From the NCBI GenBank assembly GCA_012064415.1, contig SSNU01000367.1, forward strand, positions 124,001 to 188,000: a stretch of DNA of 64,000 nucleotides, given 5' to 3'. The translations under genes were made by a program, and so were the position numbers. This DNA comes from Gyrodactylus bullatarudis (Eukaryota > Platyhelminthes > Monogenea > Gyrodactylidea > Gyrodactylidae). The notes below the pieces were generated by a model. The model was not told the DNA's origin. It was given only the letters and a program-made list of their open reading frames with translations, and did no database searches. Below are positions 20,401 through 32,379 of the stretch, in pieces. Each line of letters starts with the position of its first letter. Position 1 is the stretch's first letter.

Positions 20401-23400
20401 TATGAAAAGAAAATTATTAACATTTCTTTCTTAATAAAAATAAAAACATAAAGCTAGTTGATTTTTACAAAATAAATAAATAAATTTCATCAAAGACTGT
20501 AGAAAGATTAATTGAGAAATTGAAGCAATGGTTATTAATTCTGGTAACACTTTTAAATCATTCATAAAACAAAAATCCTGAAAGAAATACGAAAGATCTT
20601 TTTGACAATAAATGCAGTAGAAATCTTTTCCCATCAGTTGTAGTCAAATAAGTAATAAAAGAAATTTATTGTCACAATTAATAATAAGATCACTCTTACT
20701 TTCACGCTATAAAATGCAAAATATGTTTTTTTAGCTTGAAAGGATCCTGTGAAATTATAATAATTTCTTCTTTCGCAGAACAACTTATCTCCAATACATA
20801 TATAACAATTTAATGTCTATCAAGAGAATATTAACGATGCTAAAATCTCAACAGATAATAAGGCATTCTAGAACCTTTTCTGAGGCAGTTATTGATTAAA
20901 GGTTAACTATGTCATTCTTCTTACGAATAATCTCAGGAAGCCAAATATAAAGCTGGTTGATATGAAGTTGGGAACCTAAAGCTAGTTGACATGAAGATGA
21001 GAATTTCCTATTTTCACAAAAAAACTCAATATTTTTATCCAGAAAGTCAGGAAAAAATTTATTTTTTGGATTCCACTATGAAATGAGCTGGTTAGTTTTG
21101 AATACAAAAAAAATTTAATCTGACCAAATTTGAGCCGTTTTTTGAATTTCGGATATGTCTCAAATTTTCACTTTTTCAACTTTCAAATCCAAAATTTTTA
21201 TCGATTTCAAAGATTTGAAGCAGTTAAATATTGATATTCAGGAACAAAATTAGACGTAGATTTGGAATTTGGCCGTAGAATTTGAAAGAAAATTACTCTT
21301 TCCAAGAAAAAGTTCAATCTCTATATTTTGGATCATTTTCCCTCGTGATAATCGAAAAATTCAAATGGTTCGATTTCCCAACGTAATGACGAACTTCTGT
21401 GAATTCCTGCAGGCGAATTCGAAATCTTCGTCTAATTTTGATCATGATTATCAATATTTAACTGCTTCAAATCTTTGAAATCGATAAAAATTTTGGATTT
21501 GAAAGTTAAAAAAATGGAAATTTGAAACATTTCTAAATTCAAAAACGGCTCAATTTTTGTCAGATTAAATTTTTTTCGGAAATTTTTTTTGTATTCAAAA
21601 CTAATCAGCTCATTCCGAAGTGGAATCCAAAAAATAAATATTTTCCTGACTTCTGGATAAAAATGTTGAGTTTTTTGTGAAAATAGTAAATTCTCATCTT
21701 CATGTCAATTAGGTTTATGATTTTTATGAAAAACTCGGTTTTTTCATCAAAAATTCGAATATATAGAAGATTTTTGGAACCCTTTCATGTTTTTTACCAG
21801 TTAAAGAAAAAAATTATTTTTAGGAAAAATACGGCCATTTTTCAAATTTCAATTTTCTTGTCCAACCCTGATCTTTTGCTCACCCTTCAACTTTCAAAAA
21901 TTTTCAGTTCAAAGTTCGAAAAAATGGGATTTTGATGACAAATTGGAATTTGAAAAATGGCCATATTTTTCATAAAAATAATTTTTTTTAGAAATATTTT
22001 CTCCAACTGGTAAAAGTGGCAAACATGAGTAGGATTCCAAAATATCTTTAACATATTCGAAGTTTTGATGAAAATATCGAGATTTCTGTTAAAATCATAG
22101 ATTCCCAACTTTAACTTCCCAATTAATTTAATTCGAATCTCAAAAACACGAAATTTTTTCCAAAAAATCTAGCTAGGCTATTTTATCGATTCATTTCAGG
22201 TCAAAAGACAACATTGTCAGGTAGGCTATCAACTTCAGGGGTGACAATAAAATTATTTGTGGCTCAAAATAATGTCAACGATATAAAAAATACACTCAGA
22301 AATTTACAAATGTGAATTTCAGTAAATTCGATTTTGTTCTTGTTACCTTCCTCTTATCATTTAAGAAATGTGCAAGAAGAAATGGAAAGATGTTTTATTT
22401 TTGTACACATAGAATTAAGATTTTCTCATTTAATCAATGAAAAGATATACGTTGGTAAAATTCTGCTCAAATGCTTGACAAGCAAATATCAGATAAACTA
22501 AAACAATAGTTGCAATTTTTTCAAGGTGTACCAGTTTTCTCTGTGAACAATTGCTGTGCGTGACTATGCTAGTTATCCCTTTTTGAGATAATATTAAGTA
22601 GATAGTGAAATTTGTATTATTGTTACTGAAATTCAGGAAAGTTTAATAAATTAAAAGCAAGACGCTTTTAGTTTGATTAAATTTTAATGAGGAAAAATTT
22701 TCAAGACATTCCAGTATTGAATGGGAAGCTCTTTCGAATTATTTACCTCATTGTATTATCCATATTATTATTAACAATTGCGATAGAATTTTGCGAATTA
22801 TCGACTTTTGGCCTGGGTAAGAGCCTAATAGGGTTAACACGGGTGGTGAAAAAATTTTTTAAAGATATTTTTTACCGGTCCGATAAATTTTGATCAAGAA
22901 TCTGAAATCAGGCTAGATCATCCACGAGCTATTGGCTAAAATACAAATTCGCACAACATTTTAGACCATCACTTCAATAACTCCATTTTCCCTGGAAAAT
23001 TGAAATTGAACATATTTGATATGAAAACCTATGAAAACAAGTAAGAAACATTTAAATACATTGTTGCAGTTTAGCAGATAGATAATTTTTCAGCTATTAA
23101 CCCTATAGAGACGATAATATATATGAATTTGGGAATTTCAAATATTTTATCAAACGAAAAATAGCTTTTCTTGTTTGAAGAAAAGATTTTTGGATATTTG
23201 AGAATGTATTTTAAATTTCAAATTTATCTGTGAATACATCACTAGAGGGAATGAAATATCCTTTTCAGTATGTATGACCCACGAATAGAAAAAAATATGC
23301 TCAGTTGACCGTGAACCTATGATAATTTGTTATCTCATTCACTTCTCAAACTTTGATTATGGATAGAAAAAAATACCATCAGTTAAGGGAAAAACTGATT

Positions 23401-26400
23401 ATTTCTTCCTAAAAAATAAACTACAGAGTTGATAATATTACTTCGCGTACAGTAGAAAAGAATAGATCTTACGCTTGGCTTACTTTTGCGCAAACACTCG
23501 TCCTTATAACCCAAAATAAAAAGGATGGCGATTTGAGTTTGAGATTTTTTTTCTGCCTCGGAAGAATAAGGATGAATTCATCTTATCTTATAATTATATA
23601 ATGATACGTTGGCGTTATATCTTACGGATGCAAATTTGGATCCGAGGTCAAATCTGGAGGGAAAACAATTATGTAACTACTTTCGGTAGTTTCTTTCGGA
23701 TTTTTCTGTTTTTTCCAAAAATTATTAACTTTAGTGCAAGTCCCCGAATATTGCATTCTCACCAAACACAGGTACTTCAAAAAGCTATAAATCCTTGATC
23801 CGGTATCAGATTAAGACTATAATAAAACTTTTGAAATTTTCATTATCCTAAGAAAATTGTAAGGAGTTGTTATCATTTTATCGATGATGCCTCATGAATT
23901 ATTTGATATGCCACAAGTGTTTTGACTTCAGATTAAAGTCTTTGATAAATTTAACTTTTGATCTCATAGTTTTTGTAGTTATATTTTCATTTAATAACTC
24001 CTTGGCTCATTTCATAATGGGATCCAAAAGAAATATGCAATCCTGACTATTATTATTTTATTATTAGAAAATATTTAAAATAAGCATTTATTTTTTAACC
24101 ACTCACATTTTAGAAATATTTCTTATTTTATCAATTTTATTATTTTCAATCAAATTTGACTTTGTTCACATTATAATCTAAGTAAATATTGAAATAGCAA
24201 AAACTTTTTAATGTGAACACAGGGTAAACACTATGCAAAAGTTGCCTAAAACAAGATTCAAAGCCACACTTTACATCAAGTTTACTTTGAAATAGATTAT
24301 ATGACTCATAAAGAGTGTGGGGAGGAGCATTTTCCCTCTGTGAGATGAGATCTTTTACTAAGTTAGAATATTGTTCTATTCTAATACTTGTAGATGAGAA
24401 ATTTCTTATTTTCTTATATTTTTTCTTTCATTTTCGAAAGGACATGGTTCCTTATTTATGTATTAATAATGATACGTAGTAATAAAACGAAGAAAGGATA
24501 AATTTTATTTGAAAAACAAACTCTGAATAGCAACCAAGTAATTCATTATATAGAAGAGTTTCTCTGAAAGAGAATGAAAGTGAAAATTTCACTACAAAAT
24601 TGAAATGCCTCTCAAAATTTTGTCATAAAAACTTGTATGGGGAAATTCAAATTCTATCATATTACATCATTTTTCATTATTACTATGCAATAGAGTCTGG
24701 ATATAACTTTATACATCTCCCTATTGATATTATGCCAATATAATTTCCCATTCAAAAGCTTTGAATAACTTTGTACTGAGTAACTTGTTTCTGAAAAAAA
24801 TTGAAATAAATGAATTCCTTAAAATTTCTGATATTCTTTTGAAATACTTTAAATATCTGGAGCTTTTAAATCATTTTTTTCAATTCTCAAATTCTATTGA
24901 CGAAAGGAACCCGGCTCTATGCGATTGTTTGATGCTTAATAAGCATTTCTCTCGACATTTTTTAAAAATTTCAGTGAACCTCTAGACTTGAGCGGATTTC
25001 TCCAGAATTACAAAAATTTCCTACCGATATGATCAAATTATTCTCCAACTGTTTTAACACGATCCCAATAAAAACATCTTTTTATGCTATAGTGAGACCT
25101 GTGACTTACGAACCAAAAATTACCCTCTTCACTCTGCCCCTTTTAATTTTGTTTTCGAAATCATCATCATACTTATGAGTAGGTTATTTTTTTTTTTGAA
25201 ATCATAACATTTATTAAAGAGATTAAATTTAACACATAGAATCAGATATACATAATAAAATAAGTTCATAAAAGTTTTTAATATGATGTATAAACCTTAA
25301 ATTTTCTGAGCAAAAATAATAACTTTCATTCTACCAACATTCATTCGAAAGAGCTTTTTTTGCTGAAGAATTCTCTATGCTTGGTTGATCGTACATAGAT
25401 TCGGATCAAAAGATATCCAAACTTATATTATTTCACTAAAATTTATTTTTATCGAAAAATAGCTTTTTCCCAAGCTTGGTGACGGAGTAGGAGGTCTTTT
25501 TGTCGCCTCCAACAGAAACAAATAACAAGCCTAGTGACCATCTGGATGTACTTACTCATTACGCTATACTCTTCTAAACATCCAACTTTACCCCACCCTT
25601 TCGGAAATCTTATTCTATAAACCTTTACACTTTTTTTAGTCTATACTCTCCAAAGTGGAGTCTAAATTACTTGATGAGGAGGGTAGGAAGTGTCTTTTTC
25701 TTACCTTTGAGATTTTATTTTAGAATAATAAGCGAAGAAAGTTATCATTTGTTTCTGAAAGGAAATGAGCTTCAGGGGAACACTTGTTACCAGGATCAAA
25801 TACTTATGTAACTTTTGAGACATGTAACTTTTGTTTTTAATAAAGAAATGTGAAACTTTTTACTCGAGTAAATCAAAATTATAGCAGGTGATTTGATCAT
25901 ATTCTATCTTGCTTATTATTCTACACATAATTCTGAAACTTAGATCATCTTAAAGAGCGTAATTTTCTAATAATGATAGCATTTTGAATGTTCAAATATC
26001 TTTCTTCTAACCAAAGATATTTAGATTTGAAAATGCTGTTTTTATTAATTTCTTAGGGTTAATAATAAGGGGCTTACATCATCAAACAAAGAGAGATAGA
26101 AAAGGGATGTGACTGACATACTAATAGGTACGCAAGACCTACCTTTGTGGACTTGGAAAAATTTGGGGCAGGGAAAATTTTCTACTCCATTACCGAAAAA
26201 TTTATGAAAATTTTCAGTTTAGAAACGTTTTTAATGTTTCATTTTCATGATTTTAACTTGTATTCACATTATTTCTTCCAATGACTTTAATCTTGATAAA
26301 ATTATTTCAAGGCTTATTAAAATTGAATTTTTTTCTTCAATCAAACACTTGGAAAAGTGTAAACTTGGCGAAAAATTATTTCTTTCCTGACTTGGTAAAA

Positions 26401-29400
26401 ATAGTCGAATTCATTTTAACTAGTTCTAATTTGATTTAGATAGCCTAAAAGTATTTCTTTCTTTTCTGAATAACTAAAAATAATTAAATACACATCATTG
26501 AGTAAATTATAATTCTTGGAGAAAGAGTTATTGTTACATTCTAATCTTTGTGGAAACAATTCATCTTTCATGACAAAAGAATATTACGAAAATCTCCTTA
26601 CATGTTCTCTTCTCATTAAACTTTATCTTTATTCAGTATGCAAACTGTACACTATGAATTGCTCAATAGAATTATAATTTACTTTTATAATTTTATGCAT
26701 ATATGCGATGGAATATTGATTTAGGAATACCCTGAGAGTCCTTCTTTAATAAAATTCTCAACATTTGGTCATTGACGGTGATTGTCTTCCCATGCCTTCT
26801 TTAGTGGTACGACAACCTCATCAAAACAAAATACTATTTACGTATATATTTTCATCCCTATTAGTGCTAAACAATCTGATGAGAATTTGAACAATGAAGT
26901 ATTGTTAATCAGTAGATTAGAATGATTGACCAATTTTTTTCATTAGATTTAATTCAAATTTTTTATATTGCCAAAAAGCTGACCAACACTGCTCAATGTT
27001 CACTTGGCCAAAATTTCCAATTTCAAGATCTTCCGATTTTGTGAATTTAAACCTCTTCCTTGAATCCTTTTTGATGTAAAATTGTGGAATTTAATATTTT
27101 ATTTTGATTTATTTGGCATACGAAAAACTATTTGATTTCATTGACTATGTTTGATAATAAATAAACAACATTATTCTTGCATGAGATAAAGCCATTTCTC
27201 TATAGTTATCTTATAAACTGGGCCTACAGAAGAAAGAGCTCAAATGGATAAATGATTGGTTTCTATCCAGAGAAGAGAGATTTTATCAAAATGTCTTGAC
27301 ACATAGGTAAAAAGGGATGAGTAAGTGATTTTAGAGGTCAACTTTTGCTACTGGTAATCATGAAAAATCCCTTTTTTGAGAACAATACTGAGTGCATTCC
27401 ATCACGAAACAATACAAGAATGATTAACAACTATTCAAAAAGCAAAACTAAAATTGAAATTATTTTCTTGTCAGTGCATTCGGTATTGAAAAATTCAATT
27501 CGGGGAAAGAGATGTATCATTGAAAATTTAGGTAAAATCTGTCCTCTGATGAACCAAGATAAAGCCTTTAATCAAGAATAAAATAATCATTCGATAGAAT
27601 ATTTCATTAAGATGGAAATTGAAAATGCATGTAAGATCATGACGTAACCCTCATGATTGATGGTTGACAGTTGTTGAATTTTTAAAATTTTCCAATATTT
27701 TCAACCTAATTTACTTACTCTTTACAAAATTTGATTATGAGTAATCCTTTCTGGTATCTAAGCAATTTGAAATTTCTTCCTTTAACTATGGGAACATGTA
27801 TTCTCGAATGATTAATTCAAGTTTTTAGTTTTAAACCCTGAGAAAGCATGTATCTAATTTTATGGCCAGAATGATAAATTATCCCGGCAATGATTCGAAG
27901 GAATAAAAAAATCGATAGAAACACTAACCGATATGCTCTCTGACGTTGAATGCATGTCTCAAGGTATCTTGCCATCATCTGAACTGTCTTCCAGGTTACA
28001 TCTGGCATCAGCTCATTGGCATCGGCAGCCATTTGTAATATTCGGTGAACATTGAAGCCTGAGTGGCCCATGCATATTCGCCAAGTTAAACAGGGTAGAT
28101 AGAATAAAAGAGCCTGTGTTGCCAATACTATCGGCGCCCATTGATAATATGAAATCATACTCTTTGATCTATCTGGTTCAAGAGGAAGTTTATCTTCTAG
28201 CGGAGTGAAATAGGTGTTGGCTACCCAACAATAATTTTCTGCATATTCTTCCCAGCCGCGTGTGAACTCTTGTGGGATCCAGCATTGAATAGGTTTACCT
28301 GGGAAGTAAAATTTTAAGATGAACTGGATCATCAAGGAGTCTTAAGATTTCTTTAACCTAAATATTCAGTGTAATCAAAGATTTGATATTCTAGAGCTAG
28401 AAAAATAATAAATCTGGTAAATTTTTTCATCCTGACAGGTGTAATTAAAAGTATGGAATTTTTCTTCTTGATTACTTGAGATAAATAGAGAAAAACCCAT
28501 CAAATAATCATAACACTGGATTAAACCTATTGTTTACTCTTCGACTTTTTAAAGTGTATTCGTTTATTCACTTTGAGAGTGGTAAGAAAGTTTTTACTTC
28601 TTTCTTTAAGCATAGAAGTTACCCTACCATACAGACAGAATACAAGAGTAATAAAATAATTCACATAAATAGTAGGAAATTGCCTGAAAGTGTTGATTGA
28701 TGATTGTTTAGACAGTAATTTCCAAAGAAAAAGCCTATTTCCAGGGTTTTGGATTGCAGAAATTTCATTCATTTGACTAAACTTTCTCTAAACTTCGAAA
28801 TAAAACTATCAAATTCTACTTGATTTTCTGTTGATTTTACAAAAGTCTTTTGAATTTTGTTGAATACTAGAGACAGATTTTTAAAAAATATGATTGAACG
28901 CTTCAAAGTGAATCTTGTATCATTCTGCTATCTAGGAAATGATTTTTTTCGAAAACTTGAATAAAACCCGAAAAATTTTAAAATAATATATGGCCAAAAT
29001 TGCCAAAATTGAATTCCTTAAATCTATCAATGAATACGAAGCATTTTTATGAAAATTTCTTGAATACTACCACAAAGAAAATAGAGTTGAAAATTCAGTC
29101 GCATTCTATTGCTTTGATTTCGATAGCTCATCTGATTCATATTTTTCCGAATTTTTCCATTTTGTACAAAAACCCGGCAGATAACAGTATAGATGAATGG
29201 GTTTTAAAAAATTCTTTATTAATCTATTCAAACCCTATCTTTTAATTTAGCAAAAAACTATTCTTATAATCATCAACTCCCCTGGCCTATGTGAGCCTTT
29301 TCACTTTTCTCTCCTCTATTGCTATTTATTGGAGAGTTTTGGTGTTTTCTTTCTGCTTACATATTATTCTAATTTTAATCATATTTTTTCTATTTACTTC

Positions 29401-30154
29401 ATTATTTCTAAATTAAATTTATTAACTCGAATCAACCTTTTAACTTTTATCATTTTTAAAGTATTACCACGGATGATGCTTTAAGAGAAATGCGCTCATG
29501 GTTTTATCTCCGTTTTATATAAAGTTGGGAATCTATGATTTTTACAGAAATCTCGATATTTCCATCAAGAATTCGAATTTTTAAAATTTTTTTTTGGAAT
29601 CCTACTCATGTTGTCCACTTTTACCAGTTGAAGAAAAAAATATGGCTATTTTTCAAATTTCAATTTGGCTCCAGTTTGAACCGAAAATTTTTATTGAGTT
29701 GAAAGTTGGAGGTTGATCAAAAGAGGTTTTTCAGGATCAAGATTAGACAAGAAAATCAATTCAACTGAATCTTATCTGATGAATAACCTCATTATCGTTT
29801 GGGAGCTGGATTTCGATTTTTGATCATTTTCACTACTTGAAAATCAATGAAATTTCGATTATTCAAAATCTCTCAAAAATGGAGAAACCGTCGATAATTT
29901 GACGGTGATAGTCAGCTTTCTTGTCTAATCTTGATCCTGAAAAACCTCTTTAAATCGCTTCAATTCGAAATTATGAATAATATTTCTTGAGACTCACCAA
30001 CATATTGGCGAATTCCTATTAGTCCAATGAACATGAAAAGAATCACTCCTGTGTATTGGTAATTAAGTCTGTCAGCGAAATCATCATCGAATCGCATACG
30101 ATTTGAGCCGATTCTGCCCAACTTTGAGAGCTTCCATATGAAAGCTGCATCCAT
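16836..30154 (-). CDS. inx: Innexin (gap-junction channel protein), 5 coding exons, 665 aa
   Basis: Innexins form intercellular channels in invertebrate membranes. Exons 30154-29998, 28298-27929, 20392-20242, 18230-17557 and 17481-16836 join in phase with GT/AG introns. The start is MDAAFIWKLS; an in-frame TAA lies just upstream. Predicted order: N-terminal FRFDDDFADRLN-like segment, TM1 (about 36-52), loop 1 with Cys58 and Cys76, YYQW at 103-106, TM2 (107-128), a cytoplasmic loop to about 372, TM3 (375-402), loop 2 with Cys439 and Cys456, VLPLNLF, TM4 (467-490), then a roughly 175-residue tail. Typical innexins are about 360-480 residues; the extra length is in the loop (Asn/Ser-rich, PPPP) and the tail. 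All four signature Cys are present, so it looks functional. No neighbouring host gene is visible. Confidence 0.93.
17557..18230 (-). CDS. inx: Innexin coding exon 4 (loop, TM3, extracellular loop 2)
   Basis: 674 nt from acceptor TTAAGCAG to donor GTAAGT. About 137 low-complexity residues (APPPPIIGNLNS, many Asn/Ser) come first, then the GRSYGNFLLSLYMMVKMAYL TM3 region, FIGANTSFYG and FPRVTFC with the first loop-2 Cys. Confidence 0.9.
18434..18850. mobile_element. Candidate 417-bp MITE with GGGTGGGTCCCT ends
   Basis: GAGTGGGTCCCT at the left and AGGGACCCACCC at the right form 12-bp inverted ends with one mismatch, each next to TA (18432-18433, 18851-18852). It lies in innexin intron 3. The interior is non-coding and not obviously inverted. 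Evidence is short, so the call is moderate. Confidence 0.45.
20242..20392 (-). CDS. inx: Innexin coding exon 3 (cytoplasmic loop)
   Basis: 151 nt between ATCACAG and GTAAGT. It completes Arg, then RKLALQAQAKANAAQQHLNQ and a polar stretch to ILSA. It encodes only cytoplasmic-loop residues and lies between a 7.5-kb and a 2-kb intron. It is called from splice sites and phase, plus the RK-rich start that usually follows RQRxYR in innexins. Confidence 0.8.
20950..22110. mobile_element. Foldback MITE (family C), split by a nested MITE
   Basis: Starts TA-AAGCTGGTTGATATGAAGTT (20948 onward), is interrupted after GGGAACC, and resumes at about 21718 with ATGATTTTTATGAAAAACTC through an internal palindrome to ...ATAGATTCCCAACTTTAACT. 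Family C copies at 29519 and 57385 read across this junction without the insert. It lies in innexin intron 2. Confidence 0.7.
20979..21715. mobile_element. Foldback MITE (family B2), nested
   Basis: 737 bp, ends AAGCTAGTTGACATGAAGAT and the reverse complement of AACCTAATTGACATGAAGAT. TA at 20977-20978 and 21716-21717 is the duplicated target. Arms are long and similar but show substitutions and small indels, so it is older than the copy at 40929. Confidence 0.8.
22190..22345. repeat. Dispersed repeat E, copy 2
   Basis: CAAAAGACAACATTGTCAGG (22202-22221) matches 3332-3351 with one mismatch, with weaker similarity further along. Non-coding, inside innexin intron 2 and just after a foldback MITE. 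Confidence 0.5.
25015..25090. repeat. Dispersed repeat D fragment
   Basis: CCTACCGATATGATCAAATT matches segments at about 32030 and 56505, followed by diverged sequence ending CCAATAAAAACATC. Non-coding. Confidence 0.45.
26180..26350. repeat. Dispersed repeat D fragment
   Basis: Contains AAACGTTTTTAATGTTTCAT and TATTCACATTATTTCTTCCA, shared with 53650-53730. Non-coding, in innexin intron 2. Confidence 0.45.
27929..28298 (-). CDS. inx: Innexin coding exon 2
   Basis: 370 nt: begins after TTCCCAG and completes Gly53, then KPIQCWIPQEFTRGWEEYAE with both loop-1 Cys, YYQW, TM2 and the conserved helical ILQMAADANE stretch. Ends in RAY plus two bases of Arg at donor GTTAGT. Confidence 0.92.
29140..29518 (+). 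mobile_element. Penelope-like element 3' fragment (opposite strand to innexin)
   Basis: The plus-strand frame ends FSILYKNPADNSIDEWVLKN, which lines up with FSIFIQKP..DDSIDVWVRE in the GIY-YIG remnant at 32.7 kb. It is followed by the same tail: a LPWPM-like end (CCTGGCCTATGTGAG, 29281), TTTGGTGTTTT, and CACGGATGATGCTTTAAGAG. It is truncated at the 5' side and lies in innexin intron 1. It abuts a family C MITE at 29519. Confidence 0.65.
29519..29955. mobile_element. Foldback MITE (family C), about 40 bp from a splice donor
   Basis: Begins AAAGTTGGGAATCTATGATT (the first dozen terminal bases are missing), passes TACTCATGTTGTCCACTTTT and an inner palindrome with CTTGTCTAATCTTGATCCTG, and stops before the outer part of the right arm. 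It lies in innexin intron 1, close to the exon 1 donor at 29997. Confidence 0.7.
29998..30154 (-). CDS. inx: Innexin coding exon 1
   Basis: 157 nt: N-terminus, the RMRFDDDFADRLNYQY segment and TM1, ending RQYV plus the first base of a Gly codon. Donor is GTGAGT. A CTCAG just before the ATG could be the acceptor of a 5'-UTR intron. Confidence 0.9.
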
Positions 30155-31274
30155 TCTGAGATTTTAAATATGGAAATAATCTAAAAAAATTAAAAGTACA
30201 TCATGAATATTTTACATTCAGATTAATTAGAATTTCAAGGGTAACAAGGTAGGACTCGTTTTTGAAAAATATATAAAATTTTCCTAGAAAATATAAAGAA
30301 CGTATTTTTGAAAACCCCTCAGAGAGAGAAAAAAGAAAGAAAATTTTACCGAAAAACTATAACTGTAGAATTCATCTCTTGAAATACAAAATTTAGCCAT
30401 TTTCAGGATCTAAAAATCGTCATTTTTTGGGGCATTAATTCCTAATCTAGAGGTTGGTTTTTGAAAAAAATCAGCGTACTCATACGAAATTTTCAATCTA
30501 AGCAATCACCCTTGAAAAAATTCTCTGACTCTCAATATTGATATGGAACGATGATAACTATTTGCAAATAAGACAAATATTGAATTCAAAATTTTCAATA
30601 TTTCTAAAATGTAATTCTTTATATTTTTTGAGTAGATTTGTGTAGAATCGAGGACAACTGACTAAAGACTTTTTACATTCTGATTCGTAAATTCATAGAG
30701 AATAATTAGACTCAGGGAGTGTTGATGCTCAGAATTTGAGTTTTACAATTTCCGTTACTGAAACTTTTGAAAGATTCATTCAAATTTACAATGAGAAAAT
30801 ACTACTCTAGAGATGTAAATTTTAATTCTATATGTTCATTGTACAGTTATTGTAATCAATAGCTCTTCAATAATGCTCATAAAGAGCACTTGTAAAAAAT
30901 AATCAGTGCTCATCTTCGATTGACAGAATATTTGTCGAGTTATAATGAGATTTTAGAATAAAATAATTATAATTTAATGAAAAAATATTGAACAACTTTT
31001 GAACTAGGTAAGATGTCAGATCATTGAGTTAACTTTTCGGTAATCTTTTATGACTTTTCAAATTTAAGATCATTTTCAGAGGTTTCAAATTGCGATCAGG
31101 CAAAAAATACCTTTACCTATCACGTAAATGTTAAAATCAGATTTCTTGTTTTTCTAATTCTCATTTGTGGTCCTTATTTAAACCCTTGATGTCCTGCTGG
31201 GTTATTACTATCACCTATCAGTTTGCGACTCATTATAACTTAACTTAGAAGACTTGGACTATATTTTGCAAAAT

Positions 31275-31440
31275 TACTAAAATCGCCTACCGATCAAAAT
31301 ACCTATCCATGCTTCTGGAATAAGATAAACAAGACTGGGAAAATTTTCAAATTAAAAACATACTTTGACCGATTGAAATTGTATTAATAAAACATAAGAG
31401 AAATTTCATTTTTAATTATTGAAAAAACAATTTTAGTAGG
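31275..31440. repeat. Dispersed repeat D
   Basis: Reads CGCCTACCGATCAAAATACC, then TCTGGAATAAGATAAACAAG, then TTCAAATTAAAAACATACTT and GACCGATTGAAATTGTATTA. The same ordered blocks recur at 32010, 53610 and 56490. Confidence 0.55.
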
Positions 31441-32009
31441 ATTAAAGCCTCGGGAAATTTATTAATCTCTTGGAATAAGCAAATCTCAGGACAGTTGATG
31501 CTTTTGAAAGCGCTATCTGCTAAAAATTGAAGGGATGAGATTCCAGTGAAATTTTAATTTCTATCTTTCAGACAGTTAATTATACCAGAATTATAATTTT
31601 GAAGGAAAAAAAGGAATTACTACTAGAGAATAAGAAAAGAGAGTGAATTAATTCGTCAAAATTGCACTGTTACAGTCAGTCGAAAGAGTTTTAAAGAATG
31701 ATATAAGTAAGACAAAGTAAGAGAAAATTTACCCATTTTTTTAGATAGAAAAAAGACAAAAATAATGTAAAATGAAAACAGTGGAAAGAAAGAGATCAGA
31801 GGAGAGATATTGGCTTTCCCCTTGGCTTTATTTATTCATACAAGAGCAAAAAAGACAAAAAAAGGAGACAATTTACAATTTTTCCATTTCTGGTTGATTG
31901 AATAAAATGATGGAGAGATGAAAATTAAGGATGAAATTCCCTATTCTCTTATTGCTAGAGTATTCTGGGAATTTAGTAAATTTCGATTGTTGATAGACAT
32001 TAGACATGG

Positions 32010-32215
32010 ACGAAATTTTCAAAAAAAATCGCCTATCGATATGATAGAATTCATCTTCAAGTATTTCAACATATTCTCACCAAATATCATTCCATACTGT
32101 AATAATGAAAACAAAATCAAGAAAACTTTCAAATAAAAAACGCTTTAGACCGATCAGAATTGTTTCATATTCATGAAAAGTGAGAGAATTTGCATTTTTA
32201 ATTAGCCTTGAAATA
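32010..32215. repeat. Dispersed repeat D
   Basis: Reads CGCCTATCGATATGATAGAA, then TTCAAATAAAAAACGCTTTA, then GACCGATCAGAATTGTTTCA and GCATTTTTAATTAG, the same order as the copy about 700 bp upstream. Non-coding. Confidence 0.55.
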
Positions 32216-32379
32216 CTTATTTTGAGATACAAGTAATTTTTGCGAGTATATTGGTCAGAAGAAGATTCTGATGATCAAGATTTAATGATCGATTTCATTA
32301 CGTTCAAGTGATTCACGTAGATGTTCAAAAACGTCTGAAAATCCACTTAAATACATAATTTAGAAATATGTAAACGAAA

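Larger units (their letters stand above)
22350..27928. other. Remainder of innexin intron 2
   Basis: AT-rich intron sequence without a supported gene. It contains two copies of dispersed repeat D (below), a T-run at about 25189-25199, and short remnants of MITE arms (for example near 24005-24035, a GGCTCATTTCATAATGGGAT string). Confidence 0.5.
30155..32379. other. Upstream region of the innexin; no other gene seen
   Basis: It should hold the 5' UTR and promoter of the innexin, but I cannot place either. No TATA or initiator call is possible in such AT-rich DNA. It contains two copies of dispersed repeat D. Confidence 0.4.
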
